Below, in pieces: positions 16,059 to 23,977 of a DNA stretch of 64,000 bases. The translations under genes and the position numbers were made by a program. Below the pieces are notes generated by a model that made no database searches, was not told where the DNA came from, and was given only the letters and a program-made list of their open reading frames with translations. Source of the DNA: CAZBXE01 sp964496125 (GTDB lineage Bacteria; Chlamydiota; Chlamydiia; Chlamydiales; CAZBXE01); contig CAZBXE010000010.1 in NCBI GenBank assembly GCA_964496125.1, positions 1 to 64,000 of the forward strand, read 5' to 3'. Positions within the stretch are counted from its first letter, which is position 1. Each line of letters opens with the position of its first letter.

Positions 16059-16162
16059 CGCCGCTTACGCATTCCCGTGACCGATTAGAGTAATTGGAAA
16101 AGGGTGGTCACAGGCACAGGCACCGGATTTTAGTTGCGAAACAGGTCTCACAAAAAATCAAC

Positions 16163-16191
16163 TTGAAAAATTTGTTTAGAAAAACTATAGT
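16163..16191 (+). promoter_or_regulatory. Strong promoter of the tRNA-Val / infC operon
   Basis: TTGAAA (16163-16168), an exact 17-bp spacer and TATAGT (16186-16191). A 5-bp hairpin, GTACG-CATT-CGTAC (16192-16205), separates it from the tRNA 5' end at 16206. Confidence 0.75.
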
Positions 16192-16205
16192 GTACGCATT
16201 CGTAC

Positions 16206-16279
16206 GGGATATTAGCTCAGTTGGTTAGAGCGCCACGTTGACATCGTGGAGGTCAGCTGTTCGAGTCAGCTATGTCCCA
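16206..16279 (+). tRNA. tRNA-Val (GAC)
   Basis: The full cloverleaf can be drawn. The acceptor GGGATAT (16206-16212) pairs with ATGTCCC (16272-16278), with one G-U pair. The D-arm is GCTCAGTTGGTTAGAGC. The anticodon stem CCACG/CGTGG encloses TTGACAT, which gives anticodon GAC (valine). The T-arm is AGCTG-TTCGAGT-CAGCT. The discriminator base is A16279 and CCA is not encoded. The next gene starts only 3 nt later (ATG 16283), and no other promoter is visible between them, so the tRNA is probably cut from the 5' end of the mRNA. Confidence 0.95.
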
Positions 16280-16282
16280 TTC

Positions 16283-17500
16283 ATGTCAGACACAATTGTT
16301 TCCCTGAGATCGGTTCGCAACTCCCTCCAAGCTATTTTGGCCTTTACCCTTGAAAAGCTCTTTCCTGAGGTTGTCCTCCTCTCTGGACAAACCTCCCAGA
16401 TCGGATTCTCATATGACTTCTTGCTTCCAGGTCCTTTGAACAAGGAAATGCTTTGCTTTTTGGAAGAGGAGATGGGGCGAGAGGTTCGGACGGGCGCAGC
16501 TTTTTGTTCGAAAGAGATGATGCGTACCAATGCAATTGAACTCTTCTCCCATCTGAAAAAAAAAGGAGTTGTCAAGAGACTCAAAGAAGAAGAGGGTGGT
16601 CTTGTAGATGTTCTATTTATAGGTGATACACCTGTGCTTGCCGAGGGACCACACTGCTTGCATGCAGAGCATTTAAGGTTTTTTAAGCTATTGGAGCTTA
16701 GGTCTCTTGCCGAACCTAAGGGTTTTCGTATTGAAGGCACAGCTTTTCTCGAGAAAAAAGATTGTAAAGGTTTTTTGAAACTCTACCGGGAGGCAGTACG
16801 ATTCGATCATCGTCTGGTAGGAGAGAGAATGGAACTTTTTTTGCCGCGGGACGGGGAGTCAAGGTGGCTTTTTTTGCCCAAGGGAGAGGAAGTCCGACAA
16901 AAGATCCTAGCTTGGTGGCAGCAGATCAGGGCCAGGCGTCAGGTGCAGCTAGTTGATGAGATGACCCCTGCTGTGGAAATTTTTGAGGCACTAGGGGAGA
17001 AATGCTTGCCCTTGAGGGTGACCAAGATAAAAAGGTTTTTCCCAGACTGGGCTGTAAATTTTACAGGTCTTCTTGAACCCTCTGCCTACCTCCAAGACGT
17101 AGGGACCACCTTTTGTAGGGAGGGGGATCTCGGGGTAGAAGTCATTTCTTGCTTGCAATTCATCCAGGAAACTCTTAAACTTTCCTCTATAAAAGATACT
17201 TGGACTTTGTATTTACATGGCCCTTGTAAAGGGCTAAAAGTAGTAGAAGAAGGTTTAACAAGCTGTGGGGTCACTTTTGCTCGGCAAAAGGGGACCAAGT
17301 TTGAACTGCTTGTTACTTTGAGCGACTCCCTCGGTAGGGAGTGGCGCGGGCCTAGTATTTCCCTTCAAGAGAAGGGCGGAGTGTGGATAATAGAGTATTC
17401 GACTCTTCCTCCGGTGGAGAGATGGATTGCCTTGCTCCTGGAAAAAGAGGAAGGACGTCTGCCAGAAAACCTCGCGCCGGAGCCAAGGAAAAGAAAGTAA
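16283..17500 (+). CDS. Degenerate threonyl-tRNA-synthetase-like protein in the thrS position
   Basis: 405 residues; ThrRS has about 640. It aligns with ThrRS in order: an SAD (editing)-like domain (1-180; EKLFPEV, GFSYDF, EEEMG, HLRFFKLLELRS, RIEGTAFLEKKD, RFDHRLVGERMELF), then pieces of the catalytic core (PKGEEVRQKI 199-208, LPLRVTKIKRF, SAYLQDVGTTFC 267-278, FIQETLKL, SDSLGREW 347-354, PPVERWIALL) ending at ENLAPEP (395-401), where the anticodon domain should begin. Missing: the TGS domain, the HxxxH and C..H sites of SAD (RNSLQ and LAEGPH here), the Arg of motif 2, the zinc ligands and the anticodon domain. It cannot be an active synthetase. thrS-infC-rpmI-rplT is a common bacterial order, so this looks like the original thrS, decayed or reused. 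The long intact frame argues for a kept function. Confidence 0.85.
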   Translation: MSDTIVSLRSVRNSLQAILAFTLEKLFPEVVLLSGQTSQIGFSYDFLLPGPLNKEMLCFLEEEMGREVRTGAAFCSKEMMRTNAIELFSHLKKKGVVKRLKEEEGGLVDVLFIGDTPVLAEGPHCLHAEHLRFFKLLELRSLAEPKGFRIEGTAFLEKKDCKGFLKLYREAVRFDHRLVGERMELFLPRDGESRWLFLPKGEEVRQKILAWWQQIRARRQVQLVDEMTPAVEIFEALGEKCLPLRVTKIKRFFPDWAVNFTGLLEPSAYLQDVGTTFCREGDLGVEVISCLQFIQETLKLSSIKDTWTLYLHGPCKGLKVVEEGLTSCGVTFARQKGTKFELLVTLSDSLGREWRGPSISLQEKGGVWIIEYSTLPPVERWIALLLEKEEGRLPENLAPEPRKRK

Positions 17501-17515
17501 ACAAAGGGAAGCCAG

Positions 17516-18022
17516 TTGAGAGTAAACCGTGAGATTCGAGTCCCGAAGGTCAGACTGATTGATCAAGATGGGCAGCAAATTGGGATCATAGGAACAAAAG
17601 AGGCAATGGGCATGGCACAACAAGCCGGTCTTGACCTCGTGGAAGTTGTTCCTACTGCCGCACCTCCAGTCTGCAAAATTATGAATTATGGCAAGTTTCG
17701 CTATGATCAGACGAAGAGAGAAAAAGAGAACAAAAAAGCCCAGCACCAGATTAAAATAAAAGAGGTTAAGCTCAAGCCCAACATCGATGAGCACGATCTG
17801 GAGACGAAATTGCGACAGATGCGCGATTTCTTGCAGAAAGGAAACAAAGTCAAGGTTACTTGCTTTTTCCGCGGACGTGAAATGGTCCATAAAGATATAG
17901 GATTTAGTTTAATCAAAAAAGTTTGTGACAGCGTAGAAGAGATCGCACAGCCGGAAGCGCCCCTTAAAATGCTCGGACGGGTATTGCATGTAGTCTTAAT
18001 GCCAGGCACAAAAAAGAAATGA
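17516..18022 (+). CDS. infC: Translation initiation factor IF-3
   Basis: 168 residues. IF-3 binds the 30S subunit and proofreads the start codon and initiator tRNA. The start is RVNREIRVPKVRLID, which matches IF-3 N-termini, and the linker and C-domain are complete (KIMNYGKFRYDQ, IKIKEVKLKPNIDEHDL, KVTCFFRGREM, LHVVLMP). The initiation codon is TTG (17516), 15 nt after the stop of the ThrRS-like gene, with AAAGGGAA just upstream. Rare start codons are typical of infC, because IF-3 discriminates against them and so limits its own synthesis (shown in E. coli with AUU); autoregulation here is inferred. It is followed by rpmI and rplT. Confidence 0.95.
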   Translation: MRVNREIRVPKVRLIDQDGQQIGIIGTKEAMGMAQQAGLDLVEVVPTAAPPVCKIMNYGKFRYDQTKREKENKKAQHQIKIKEVKLKPNIDEHDLETKLRQMRDFLQKGNKVKVTCFFRGREMVHKDIGFSLIKKVCDSVEEIAQPEAPLKMLGRVLHVVLMPGTKKK

Positions 18023-18077
18023 TTGCAAAAAATTGAAAAAAGCGACATAATACCCGCTTGAATCTAGGAGAGTACCC

Positions 18078-18272
18078 GTGCCAAAAATGAAGACCCGCAA
18101 AGCTATAAGTCACCGCTTTAAAGTGACTGGAACTGGAAAGATAAAAAGGAACCGTCCAGGAAGAAGACACCTTCTAGGCGGAAAGACGCCTAAGAGAAAA
18201 AGACAACTTCGCCAGCCAGCACTTGTTAGTGTAACGATGGAGAAAGTGTACAAACGGCTGATGGGCGTATAA
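18078..18272 (+). CDS. rpmI: 50S ribosomal protein L35
   Basis: 64 residues, normal for L35, and very basic. Residues PKMKTRKAISHRFKVTGTGK followed by a RRHLLGGKTPKRKR stretch are diagnostic. The start is GTG 18078, with CTAGGAGAG about 6 nt upstream. The gene lies between infC and rplT in the standard IF3-L35-L20 order and is probably subject to the same L20-type translational control known in other bacteria, although I cannot see the pseudoknot. Confidence 0.95.
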   Translation: MPKMKTRKAISHRFKVTGTGKIKRNRPGRRHLLGGKTPKRKRQLRQPALVSVTMEKVYKRLMGV

Positions 18273-18283
18273 GGAGATTGTAA

Positions 18284-18640
18284 ATGGTTAGAGTAACGAA
18301 TTCTGTAGCTTCTCACAGACGTAAAAAGCGAATCTTGAAGCTTGCAAAAGGCTTCCGTGGCGATAGAAAAAACCACCACGCTTTGACAAAGGAATCTGTC
18401 ATGCGTGCGATGGCGTTTAATTATATCCACCGCAAACAAAATAAACGAAATTTCCGTCAGCTTTGGATTACAAGGCTGAATGCAGCAGCCAAGATGAATG
18501 GCATTGCCTACAACAAGCTTGTGAATGGTTTGAAAAGAGCAGGCTGTCTCTTGAACCGCAAAATGCTTTCAGAGCTTGCTATCCACGATCCGATGAGTTT
18601 TGGGAAAATTGTGGAAAAGGCAAAGCTTGCACTTGCATAA
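18284..18640 (+). CDS. rplT: 50S ribosomal protein L20
   Basis: 118 residues, full length. It binds 23S rRNA early in large-subunit assembly. The N-terminus MVRVTNSVASHRRKKRILKL and the segments GFRGDRKNHHALTKESV and WITRLNAAAKMNGI are typical. AAGGAGAT lies about 6 nt before ATG 18284. It is the last gene before a strong terminator (18668-18698), so the operon runs from tRNA-Val to rplT and pheS is transcribed separately. Confidence 0.96.
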   Translation: MVRVTNSVASHRRKKRILKLAKGFRGDRKNHHALTKESVMRAMAFNYIHRKQNKRNFRQLWITRLNAAAKMNGIAYNKLVNGLKRAGCLLNRKMLSELAIHDPMSFGKIVEKAKLALA

Positions 18641-18667
18641 CATATCTGCAAAGTGAATTGAATGATA

Positions 18668-18698
18668 GGGCAGAAAACATTGTTTTCTGCCCTTTTTT
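18668..18698 (+). terminator. Rho-independent terminator of the infC-rplT operon
   Basis: A perfect 11-bp stem, GGGCAGAAAAC (18668-18678) with GTTTTCTGCCC (18682-18692), a 3-nt loop and six T residues (18693-18698). It is the strongest terminator in the window. Confidence 0.92.
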
Positions 18699-18711
18699 CT
18701 TTTTCTGAATT

Positions 18712-18722
18712 TTTGCTATAGT
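18712..18722 (+). promoter_or_regulatory. Extended -10 promoter of pheS
   Basis: TTTGCTATAGT lies between the terminator and pheS, with a TGnTATAGT extended -10. The leader is about 25 nt and includes GGGAGCG before ATG 18754. The same box type precedes 3276 and 5229. Confidence 0.5.
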
Positions 18723-18753
18723 ATAAAGACAAGGGTGAAAACGGGAGCGCGAC

Positions 18754-19779
18754 ATGCAAGAAATAGAAATAATCCGAAAGCAGTTTGATGAAGAGATAGG
18801 GGCGGCAAAGACGACCGCAGACATTGAACGGATTCAGGTCAAATATTTAGGGAAAAAAGGGCCCATCCAACAGCTCATGAAGTCCCTAAAGGATCTCAAA
18901 GCGGAAGAGAGACCAGAAGCAGGTAAAGTCATCAATAGCTTGAAAGAAGATTTTACAGAGCGCTGTGAGGCTTTCTACCAAAAACACCTCATCGTAGAAG
19001 AAGATAAACAGATCCTCGAAGAAAAGATCGATATCTCCCTGCCAGGTCGAAGAAAGTTTTCAGGAAGGAAACACATTGTCTCTGCGGTAATGGATAAAGC
19101 TCTTGACATCCTCATGAACATGGGGTTTTCTGTACAGTATGGGCCCGACATTGAGACTGAGTACTACAACTTTGAAGCCCTCAATATCCCAGAATACCAC
19201 CCAGCTCGCGATATGCAGGACACCTTCTACGTCGAAGATGGAACCCTTCTACGTACACATACCTCCAACGTGCAAGTGCGTGTCATGGAGAGTTCTAAGC
19301 CGCCCATCCGTATTGTAGCCCCTGGCAAGTGCTTCCGAAATGAGGACGTAACCGCACGAAGCCACGTGTTCTTTCACCAAATCGAGGGTGTTTATATTGA
19401 TGAAGGGGTAAGCTTTGCGGATCTTATGAGTACGATGGATGAGTTTTTAAGGGCTCTTTTTGAAGGAGGAGTCGAAGTAAAGTATAGACCTAGCTATTTT
19501 CCCTTTGTGGAGCCTGGGCTTGAGGTGGACATCAGCTGCCTGGGCTGCGCTGGCAAAGGGTGTCATGTTTGCAAGCATACTGGCTGGCTTGAGATTGCAG
19601 GTGCAGGCATGATCCATCCTGAAGTGCTGAAAAATGGAGGGATTGACCCCGATAAATACACAGGATACGCGTTTGGCATGGGTCTTGAACGTTTGATCAT
19701 GGCGCGTCATCGGATCGGCGATATCCGTCTCTTTACACAGAATGACATCCGCTTTTTAGAACAATTTGCCAATATTTAG
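18754..19779 (+). CDS. pheS: Phenylalanine-tRNA ligase alpha subunit
   Basis: 341 residues, full length. PheS forms an alpha2-beta2 enzyme with PheT and carries the catalytic site. An N-terminal coiled coil (about 1-90) is followed by the class II core: GPDIETEYYNFEALNIPEYH (motif 1 region), LRTHTSNVQVR, FRNEDVTARSHVFFHQIEG (motif 2), and GFGMGLERLIM-type motif 3 near residue 305 (FGMGLERLIMARH). The CLGCAGKGCHVCKHTGW stretch (about 252-268) is a Cys cluster found in some bacterial PheS. pheT is not adjacent; a transporter gene begins 4 nt after the stop. Confidence 0.95.
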   Translation: MQEIEIIRKQFDEEIGAAKTTADIERIQVKYLGKKGPIQQLMKSLKDLKAEERPEAGKVINSLKEDFTERCEAFYQKHLIVEEDKQILEEKIDISLPGRRKFSGRKHIVSAVMDKALDILMNMGFSVQYGPDIETEYYNFEALNIPEYHPARDMQDTFYVEDGTLLRTHTSNVQVRVMESSKPPIRIVAPGKCFRNEDVTARSHVFFHQIEGVYIDEGVSFADLMSTMDEFLRALFEGGVEVKYRPSYFPFVEPGLEVDISCLGCAGKGCHVCKHTGWLEIAGAGMIHPEVLKNGGIDPDKYTGYAFGMGLERLIMARHRIGDIRLFTQNDIRFLEQFANI

Positions 19780-19783
19780 ATCT

Positions 19784-21178
19784 ATGGCCATCCGCTTTTT
19801 TTTGATTTTCCTTTTGGGGTGTGTGATCTGGCTGTCGCCTCATGCGCCTGAAGTTTCGGAAAAAGGGTGGCATCTCTTAGCTGTATTTATTGCAACTATT
19901 TTTGGAATAATCCTGCGGCCGATTGCAATGGGGGGGGTTGCGCTTATCGCAATTGCGGTAGCCACCACTTTGGGAGCCATGACGATGGGGGAGGCTCTCT
20001 CCGGCTTTGGCAATGATCAAATCTGGCTGATCGTTGTTGCGTGCTGCATTGCTCGGGGTTTTATTAAAACAGGTCTTGGCCAGAGGGTTGCCTACATGAT
20101 CTTATGCGCGTGTGGGAAGACACCGATAGGAATTGCCTACGGCTTTCTCTGCACCGATCTGATTCTTTCTCCAACAATTCCTAGTAGTACAGCCAGGGCT
20201 GGTGGTATTTTGTACCCTATCGTCAAATCGCTCTCTGAAACACTAGGCAGTCGTCCTGATGATGGAACAGAGAGAAAAATCGGAGCCTTTTTGACTCTTG
20301 TAACCGTGCATGGGATCTCTGTCTCTAGCGCCATGTTTATTACAGCCATGGGAGCAAATCCCATCCTTGTGCGACTTGCAGAAGCGGAAGGGGTGGAGAT
20401 GACATGGGGACTTTGGGCTCTTGCCGCATCCCTTCCCGGCCTTTGCTCTTTGCTTGTGATTCCTCTTCTCATTAACTTCATCTATCCCCCGACTCTTAAA
20501 CAAAGTGAAAAGGCGTCTTTGCATGCAAAAGAGGCTCTCCTTAGCATGGGCCCGATCAAAAAGTCGGAATGGGTCATGCTGGGCACCTTTTTCTTTCTTC
20601 TGATTCTTTGGATTTTTGGTAAAACGATAGGTGTGCATGCAACAGCTACAGCTATTTTTGGCCTTTCTATCCTTCTTTGTACAAATGTGTTGACATGGAA
20701 CGATGTTCTTGCAGAAGGGGTTGCTTGGGATACTCTTGTTTGGTTCTCGGTGTTGATGGGAATGGCTTATACACTCGGCTCTACAGGGGTCATCCATTGG
20801 TACACAGGCCAGTCTACTAGCCTCATTGAGGGGTTGCACTGGCGCTATGCACTGGTTGCTCTTGTTGTGCTCTATTTCTACAGCCACTACTTTTTTGCAA
20901 GCGCCATGGCACATGCAACGGCCATGTTTGCGCCCTTTCTTATCGTAGGCCTTAAACTAGGGATACCACCTCTTTTTCTTGCCTACTCTCTTGCTTTCTT
21001 TAATTCCTTATCGGGGGCATTTACGCAGTACAGCAGTGGCCATGGAGCGGTGCTTTTTGCAAGCCGCTACGTCCCTCTCAAAGATTGGCTTATGGTTGGC
21101 TTCCTTTTAAGCTTTGCCTACCTTTTGATTTGGCTTGGCCTGGGCTCTCTCTGGTGGCATTTCATTTTGCCATCATGA
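19784..21178 (+). CDS. DASS-family (SodTi-like) 2-oxoglutarate/malate translocator
   Basis: 464 residues with about 12 membrane segments. I start at ATG 19784, 4 nt after the pheS stop; an earlier in-frame start lies within pheS. Residues such as PHAPEVSEKGWHLLAVFIAT, LRPIAMGGVALIAIA, FGNDQIWLIVVACCIARGF, TIPSSTARAGGILYPI and ITAMGANPI are characteristic of the chloroplast 2-oxoglutarate/malate translocator group and its chlamydial relatives. The carrier probably takes up a dicarboxylate such as 2-oxoglutarate from the host cytosol, which would feed the mdh-gltA TCA unit further on; that link is inference. Confidence 0.88.
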   Translation: MAIRFFLIFLLGCVIWLSPHAPEVSEKGWHLLAVFIATIFGIILRPIAMGGVALIAIAVATTLGAMTMGEALSGFGNDQIWLIVVACCIARGFIKTGLGQRVAYMILCACGKTPIGIAYGFLCTDLILSPTIPSSTARAGGILYPIVKSLSETLGSRPDDGTERKIGAFLTLVTVHGISVSSAMFITAMGANPILVRLAEAEGVEMTWGLWALAASLPGLCSLLVIPLLINFIYPPTLKQSEKASLHAKEALLSMGPIKKSEWVMLGTFFFLLILWIFGKTIGVHATATAIFGLSILLCTNVLTWNDVLAEGVAWDTLVWFSVLMGMAYTLGSTGVIHWYTGQSTSLIEGLHWRYALVALVVLYFYSHYFFASAMAHATAMFAPFLIVGLKLGIPPLFLAYSLAFFNSLSGAFTQYSSGHGAVLFASRYVPLKDWLMVGFLLSFAYLLIWLGLGSLWWHFILPS

Positions 21179-21190
21179 AGGCTGCATCTT

Positions 21191-21484
21191 TTAAGAGCGG
21201 GGGACCTGTTGATCATCATCAAAGTCATTAAAAGAGGAACGTAAGGGACGCGGTATGGCGTTTAAGGTTGGGACTTCTTGCTCTCCTCCATCAGCCACAT
21301 CATGCCCATGACCTAAAGGAAAAATAACACGAAAGTTTCTCGGTCTTGGATACCAAGGTGTAGGGGCTGCAAGATTTACAGGGGCGAGTGTGGGGACCCT
21401 CTGGTCTTGGTCGCTTGCTTGTCCCTGCCGCTGCATTCTGGTGAAAAAGAAATTTGTATTATCATTTGGGTTGGTTGGTTGCAT
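21191..21484 (-). CDS. Small unknown polar protein
   Basis: 97 residues from ATG 21484. It is rich in Pro, Asn, Asp and Gln with no hydrophobic core (MQPTNPNDNTNFFFTRMQRQ, then PTPWYPRPRNF, ending FNDFDDDQQVPRS), so it may be intrinsically disordered. It ends 12 nt after the convergent transporter gene. TAAAAT lies about 17 nt upstream of the start. There is no recognisable domain, and expression is not assured. Confidence 0.45.
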   Translation of the reverse strand: MQPTNPNDNTNFFFTRMQRQGQASDQDQRVPTLAPVNLAAPTPWYPRPRNFRVIFPLGHGHDVADGGEQEVPTLNAIPRPLRSSFNDFDDDQQVPRS

Positions 21485-21554
21485 TATGCTCTCGTTTTAT
21501 TTTAGTTAAAAGCGTATTGTAGTTTTAATAAACAATTTAGTCAACTAAGTTTAA

Positions 21555-22367
21555 CTAAAATGTTTCTATAAGCTTAGGGCTGTAGAAAGAAATTTCTTTC
21601 CCTGTCTTTGGGTGAGGGAAGGCAAGGAGCTCTGCATGGAGAATAAAGTGCGGCGGCACCTTAGAACAAAGAAATTTTCTGGAATAGAGGTGATCGCCTA
21701 GCAAAGGGTGGCCGATGGACGCTAGGTGGACCCGGATCTGGTGGGTTCTGCCTGTTTCAGGTGTGCACTCTAGAAGGGCGCACTGATTGCCCACCTTTTT
21801 TCGGATCCAGGAGGTCTTGGCAGACTTTCCCCCAGATCGTACCGTGTGATAAATTTTCTGCCCTTGGATTTCTTGTTTGAGAGCAATCGGCGCTTCGACT
21901 ACACCACTTGGCTCTTTGGGTATGCCATCGACAAGTGCTAGATATTTTTTTGTGACTAGTCGGTTTCGAAAGAGGTCTTCTAGTTCTTTTTGTGTGGTTT
22001 TATCTTTTGCAAGCACGAGAAGCCCGGTTGTGTCCTTATCGAGCCTATGAACAAGAAAGAGGGGGCGTTGCAAGAGTTTTTCAAGAGTTTTTGCCTCGCT
22101 CATCACGCCAGCTGGCTTATTGATCACGAAAAGAAATGGATCTTCAAAAAGAATAAGGGGGGGGGGAGGGGGTGTGGGTAGGTCAAGAGAGAGCTCCACC
22201 CAAGCCTTTGCAAGAATTTTTCTTGTTGAGATGCGGCAAACTGTGTTATTTACTTTGCAGAGATTGTGGTCGATCAGTCGTTTAAGATGCTTCTTGGAGT
22301 AGGTCTCCCCAAGCTTTAGGATGAGCTGTTCGATGAGCGTAGCTTCAACTTTCGTTTGCCATTTCAT
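21555..22367 (-). CDS. RluA-family pseudouridine synthase
   Basis: 270 residues. It isomerises uridine to pseudouridine in rRNA or tRNA. An S4-like N-terminal part (about 10-60) precedes the catalytic domain. The signature HRLDKDTTGLLVLAK carries the catalytic Asp110; HQIRVHLASIGHPLLGD is the second family motif. The two domains are joined by LPTPPPPPLIL, encoded by a run of ten C (plus-strand G at 22157-22166) plus more C, so replication slippage would frameshift the protein before its catalytic Asp. The gene overlaps the upstream GT9 gene by 23 nt. The target base cannot be told. Confidence 0.9.
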   Translation of the reverse strand: MKWQTKVEATLIEQLILKLGETYSKKHLKRLIDHNLCKVNNTVCRISTRKILAKAWVELSLDLPTPPPPPLILFEDPFLFVINKPAGVMSEAKTLEKLLQRPLFLVHRLDKDTTGLLVLAKDKTTQKELEDLFRNRLVTKKYLALVDGIPKEPSGVVEAPIALKQEIQGQKIYHTVRSGGKSAKTSWIRKKVGNQCALLECTPETGRTHQIRVHLASIGHPLLGDHLYSRKFLCSKVPPHFILHAELLAFPHPKTGKEISFYSPKLIETF

Positions 22368-23421
22368 GTAGGTTTTTCCACCAGCTAGAGAATGTATGAA
22401 AGATGGGTTTTGCCTGCAGCCCCTGGATGCACAGGCCTGTTTTGCACGTTCTTAAGTACTTGCACCTTTTTTCAAATGTCTTTTGGTAGGGACAGCTTCC
22501 CTGGTAGCTTTTGTGTTCATTTCCCTCGGGTTGGTACTTCGCTGCTAAAGAGGCTCCAAATATGCTAAAAGTCGGGGTTTTTGTGATTCCGGCCAGGTGA
22601 AGGGGCAGGGAGTCCATTGCAAGCACAAGCTGCACCTTTGCCATAAGATTTTGCAAAGCAGGTAGGGAGAGTTTATCAATGATCTTGCTATTTTCTGGAA
22701 AGTAGCCCTGGATTTTTGTAACTATTGCCTTTTCTTGTGGCGAGCCATACACAAGCAGAAAGGAAGGAGCGTATGATCTGTCAATCAGCGTAAGTAAGTC
22801 GATGAGGGAGAAGGTGTTCATTTGCTTATTTGGCCAGTTGGAGCCGGGACAGATCATGATCCGAGGGATTTGCTTAAGGTTAGGATCACTGAGTATACGC
22901 ATAATTTTTTCCTCTTCTTCAGGCTTGATGCGTAGAAGAGCTGCTGCTTTTGTGTAGGCCCTAAAATCGCCCAAGGTCTTTTGCAAAAGATAGAGGTAGT
23001 CCCTGCGGATATTTTGGTTTTTGGGGGGATTGATCCTTTCATTTGTGGCAATAAGGTTTGGCCACTCGGGGATGGTACTCCAGCCAAATCCCACCTTTTT
23101 TTCCGATCTAGCAAGCAGTGTCAGCACGCCCGATTTGCAGTTGCCTTGCAAGTCAAAAACGGCATCGTACCACTCGTAGCGAATATCACGAAGGCATTCT
23201 GCGATCTCACTAGCCGCGCTAAAGAGACTTTTTTTCCATTTCTTTGTGTCGATGCCGATAGCCTTGCGTACGTAGGGATGAGCTGCGACAAGATCCCGCA
23301 TCGGCTTTTCTACCACCCAATCAATTTGAGCATCTGGAAATTTGCTCTTTAGGAAAAAAAGGGAATCGAAAGCATGGATGATGTCACCAAGAGCTGAAGT
23401 TTTGATGATGAGAAACTTCAA
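22345..23421 (-). CDS. Glycosyltransferase family 9 (heptosyltransferase-like)
   Basis: 358 residues. GT9 enzymes add heptose or related sugars to the LPS core on the cytoplasmic side. The N-terminus MKFLIIKTSALGDIIHAF is the usual nucleotide-sugar motif (SSLGD.IH). DWVVEKPMRDLVAAHP, FDLQGNCKSGVL, MICPGSNWPNK and the C-domain AMDSLPLHLAGI.. with FSIFGAS follow in family order. The last 60 residues have five Cys (CPYQKTFEKRCKYLRTC...LC), which is unusual. Chlamydiaceae LPS lacks heptose, so the sugar here is open. It overlaps the Nudix gene by 4 nt upstream. Confidence 0.85.
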   Translation of the reverse strand: MKFLIIKTSALGDIIHAFDSLFFLKSKFPDAQIDWVVEKPMRDLVAAHPYVRKAIGIDTKKWKKSLFSAASEIAECLRDIRYEWYDAVFDLQGNCKSGVLTLLARSEKKVGFGWSTIPEWPNLIATNERINPPKNQNIRRDYLYLLQKTLGDFRAYTKAAALLRIKPEEEEKIMRILSDPNLKQIPRIMICPGSNWPNKQMNTFSLIDLLTLIDRSYAPSFLLVYGSPQEKAIVTKIQGYFPENSKIIDKLSLPALQNLMAKVQLVLAMDSLPLHLAGITKTPTFSIFGASLAAKYQPEGNEHKSYQGSCPYQKTFEKRCKYLRTCKTGLCIQGLQAKPIFHTFSSWWKNLHEMANES

Positions 23422-23918
23422 GGGAGAGTCCCCGCGAAAGTGTGGGTCGAAAGGATTTTTTCAATCACTGTTAAGGTTTCTGCAAAGATATCTACATGGG
23501 GAGTGAGGTCAGCAAGCTCTTCACGGCTAAAATAGCGGAGCCCTTCTGTTTCTCGCTCATTTTCTGTGAGGCTTCCTTCGACGGGCACTCCAACGTAAAT
23601 AAAGTCGACATGCTGGTGGGCTTCATCCTTGGGCGTGGGAGGAATCTCTTCTAGCAGACAAAGATAAGGGCGCGGTATGCTTTTCGCATTCCAGCTATTT
23701 ACTTGGCAGTTTTCTTGAGGAATCAGCTCAATCTTTAGCCCAGTCTCTTCCGCTGCTTCCCGGATGGCGGCTTCGTGAGGTAGTTCACCCGGATCGAGAT
23801 GTCCTCCCGGGGGAAGCCATTTTTTGAGTTTTTTATGGAATAAAAGCAGGACTTTCTCACCATTTAAGACGTAGACGGAGGCGACAAATTGTCTTTTTAA
23901 TGGGGGTGTATCGGACAT
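23418..23918 (-). CDS. Nudix hydrolase
   Basis: 166 residues from ATG 23918. A longer in-frame start at 24068 would run through the mazG promoter and gene, so I reject it. Nudix box GGHLDPGELPHEA...REAAEETGL, residues 38-61, has all metal-binding Glu residues. The enzyme hydrolyses a nucleoside diphosphate linked to another group. QHVDFIYVGVPVEG and LRYFSREELADL follow the box as in many (d)NTP- or NDP-sugar-type enzymes. The substrate is unknown. It is divergent from mazG, another nucleotide pyrophosphohydrolase, so the pair may serve nucleotide-pool cleaning. A promoter 7 nt before ATG predicts a leaderless mRNA. Confidence 0.85.
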   Translation of the reverse strand: MSDTPPLKRQFVASVYVLNGEKVLLLFHKKLKKWLPPGGHLDPGELPHEAAIREAAEETGLKIELIPQENCQVNSWNAKSIPRPYLCLLEEIPPTPKDEAHQHVDFIYVGVPVEGSLTENERETEGLRYFSREELADLTPHVDIFAETLTVIEKILSTHTFAGTLP

Positions 23919-23925
23919 AGCAGGG

Positions 23926-23954
23926 ACTATACTATAGAGGCAAATATGGCGCAA
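23926..23954 (-). promoter_or_regulatory. Promoter of the Nudix gene, leaderless type
   Basis: On the minus strand: TTGCGC (23954-23949), a 17-bp spacer, TATAGT (23931-23926), and 7 nt to ATG 23918. It lies back to back with the mazG promoter. Confidence 0.6.
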
Positions 23955-23977
23955 GGTAGGCTCTCTGAAATAAAACG

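Noticed and set aside
16238..16282. Longer N-terminus of the ThrRS-like protein starting inside the tRNA
   Set aside because: It would translate the 3' half of tRNA-Val. ATG 16283 directly follows the tRNA and gives the residues that align with the SAD domain.
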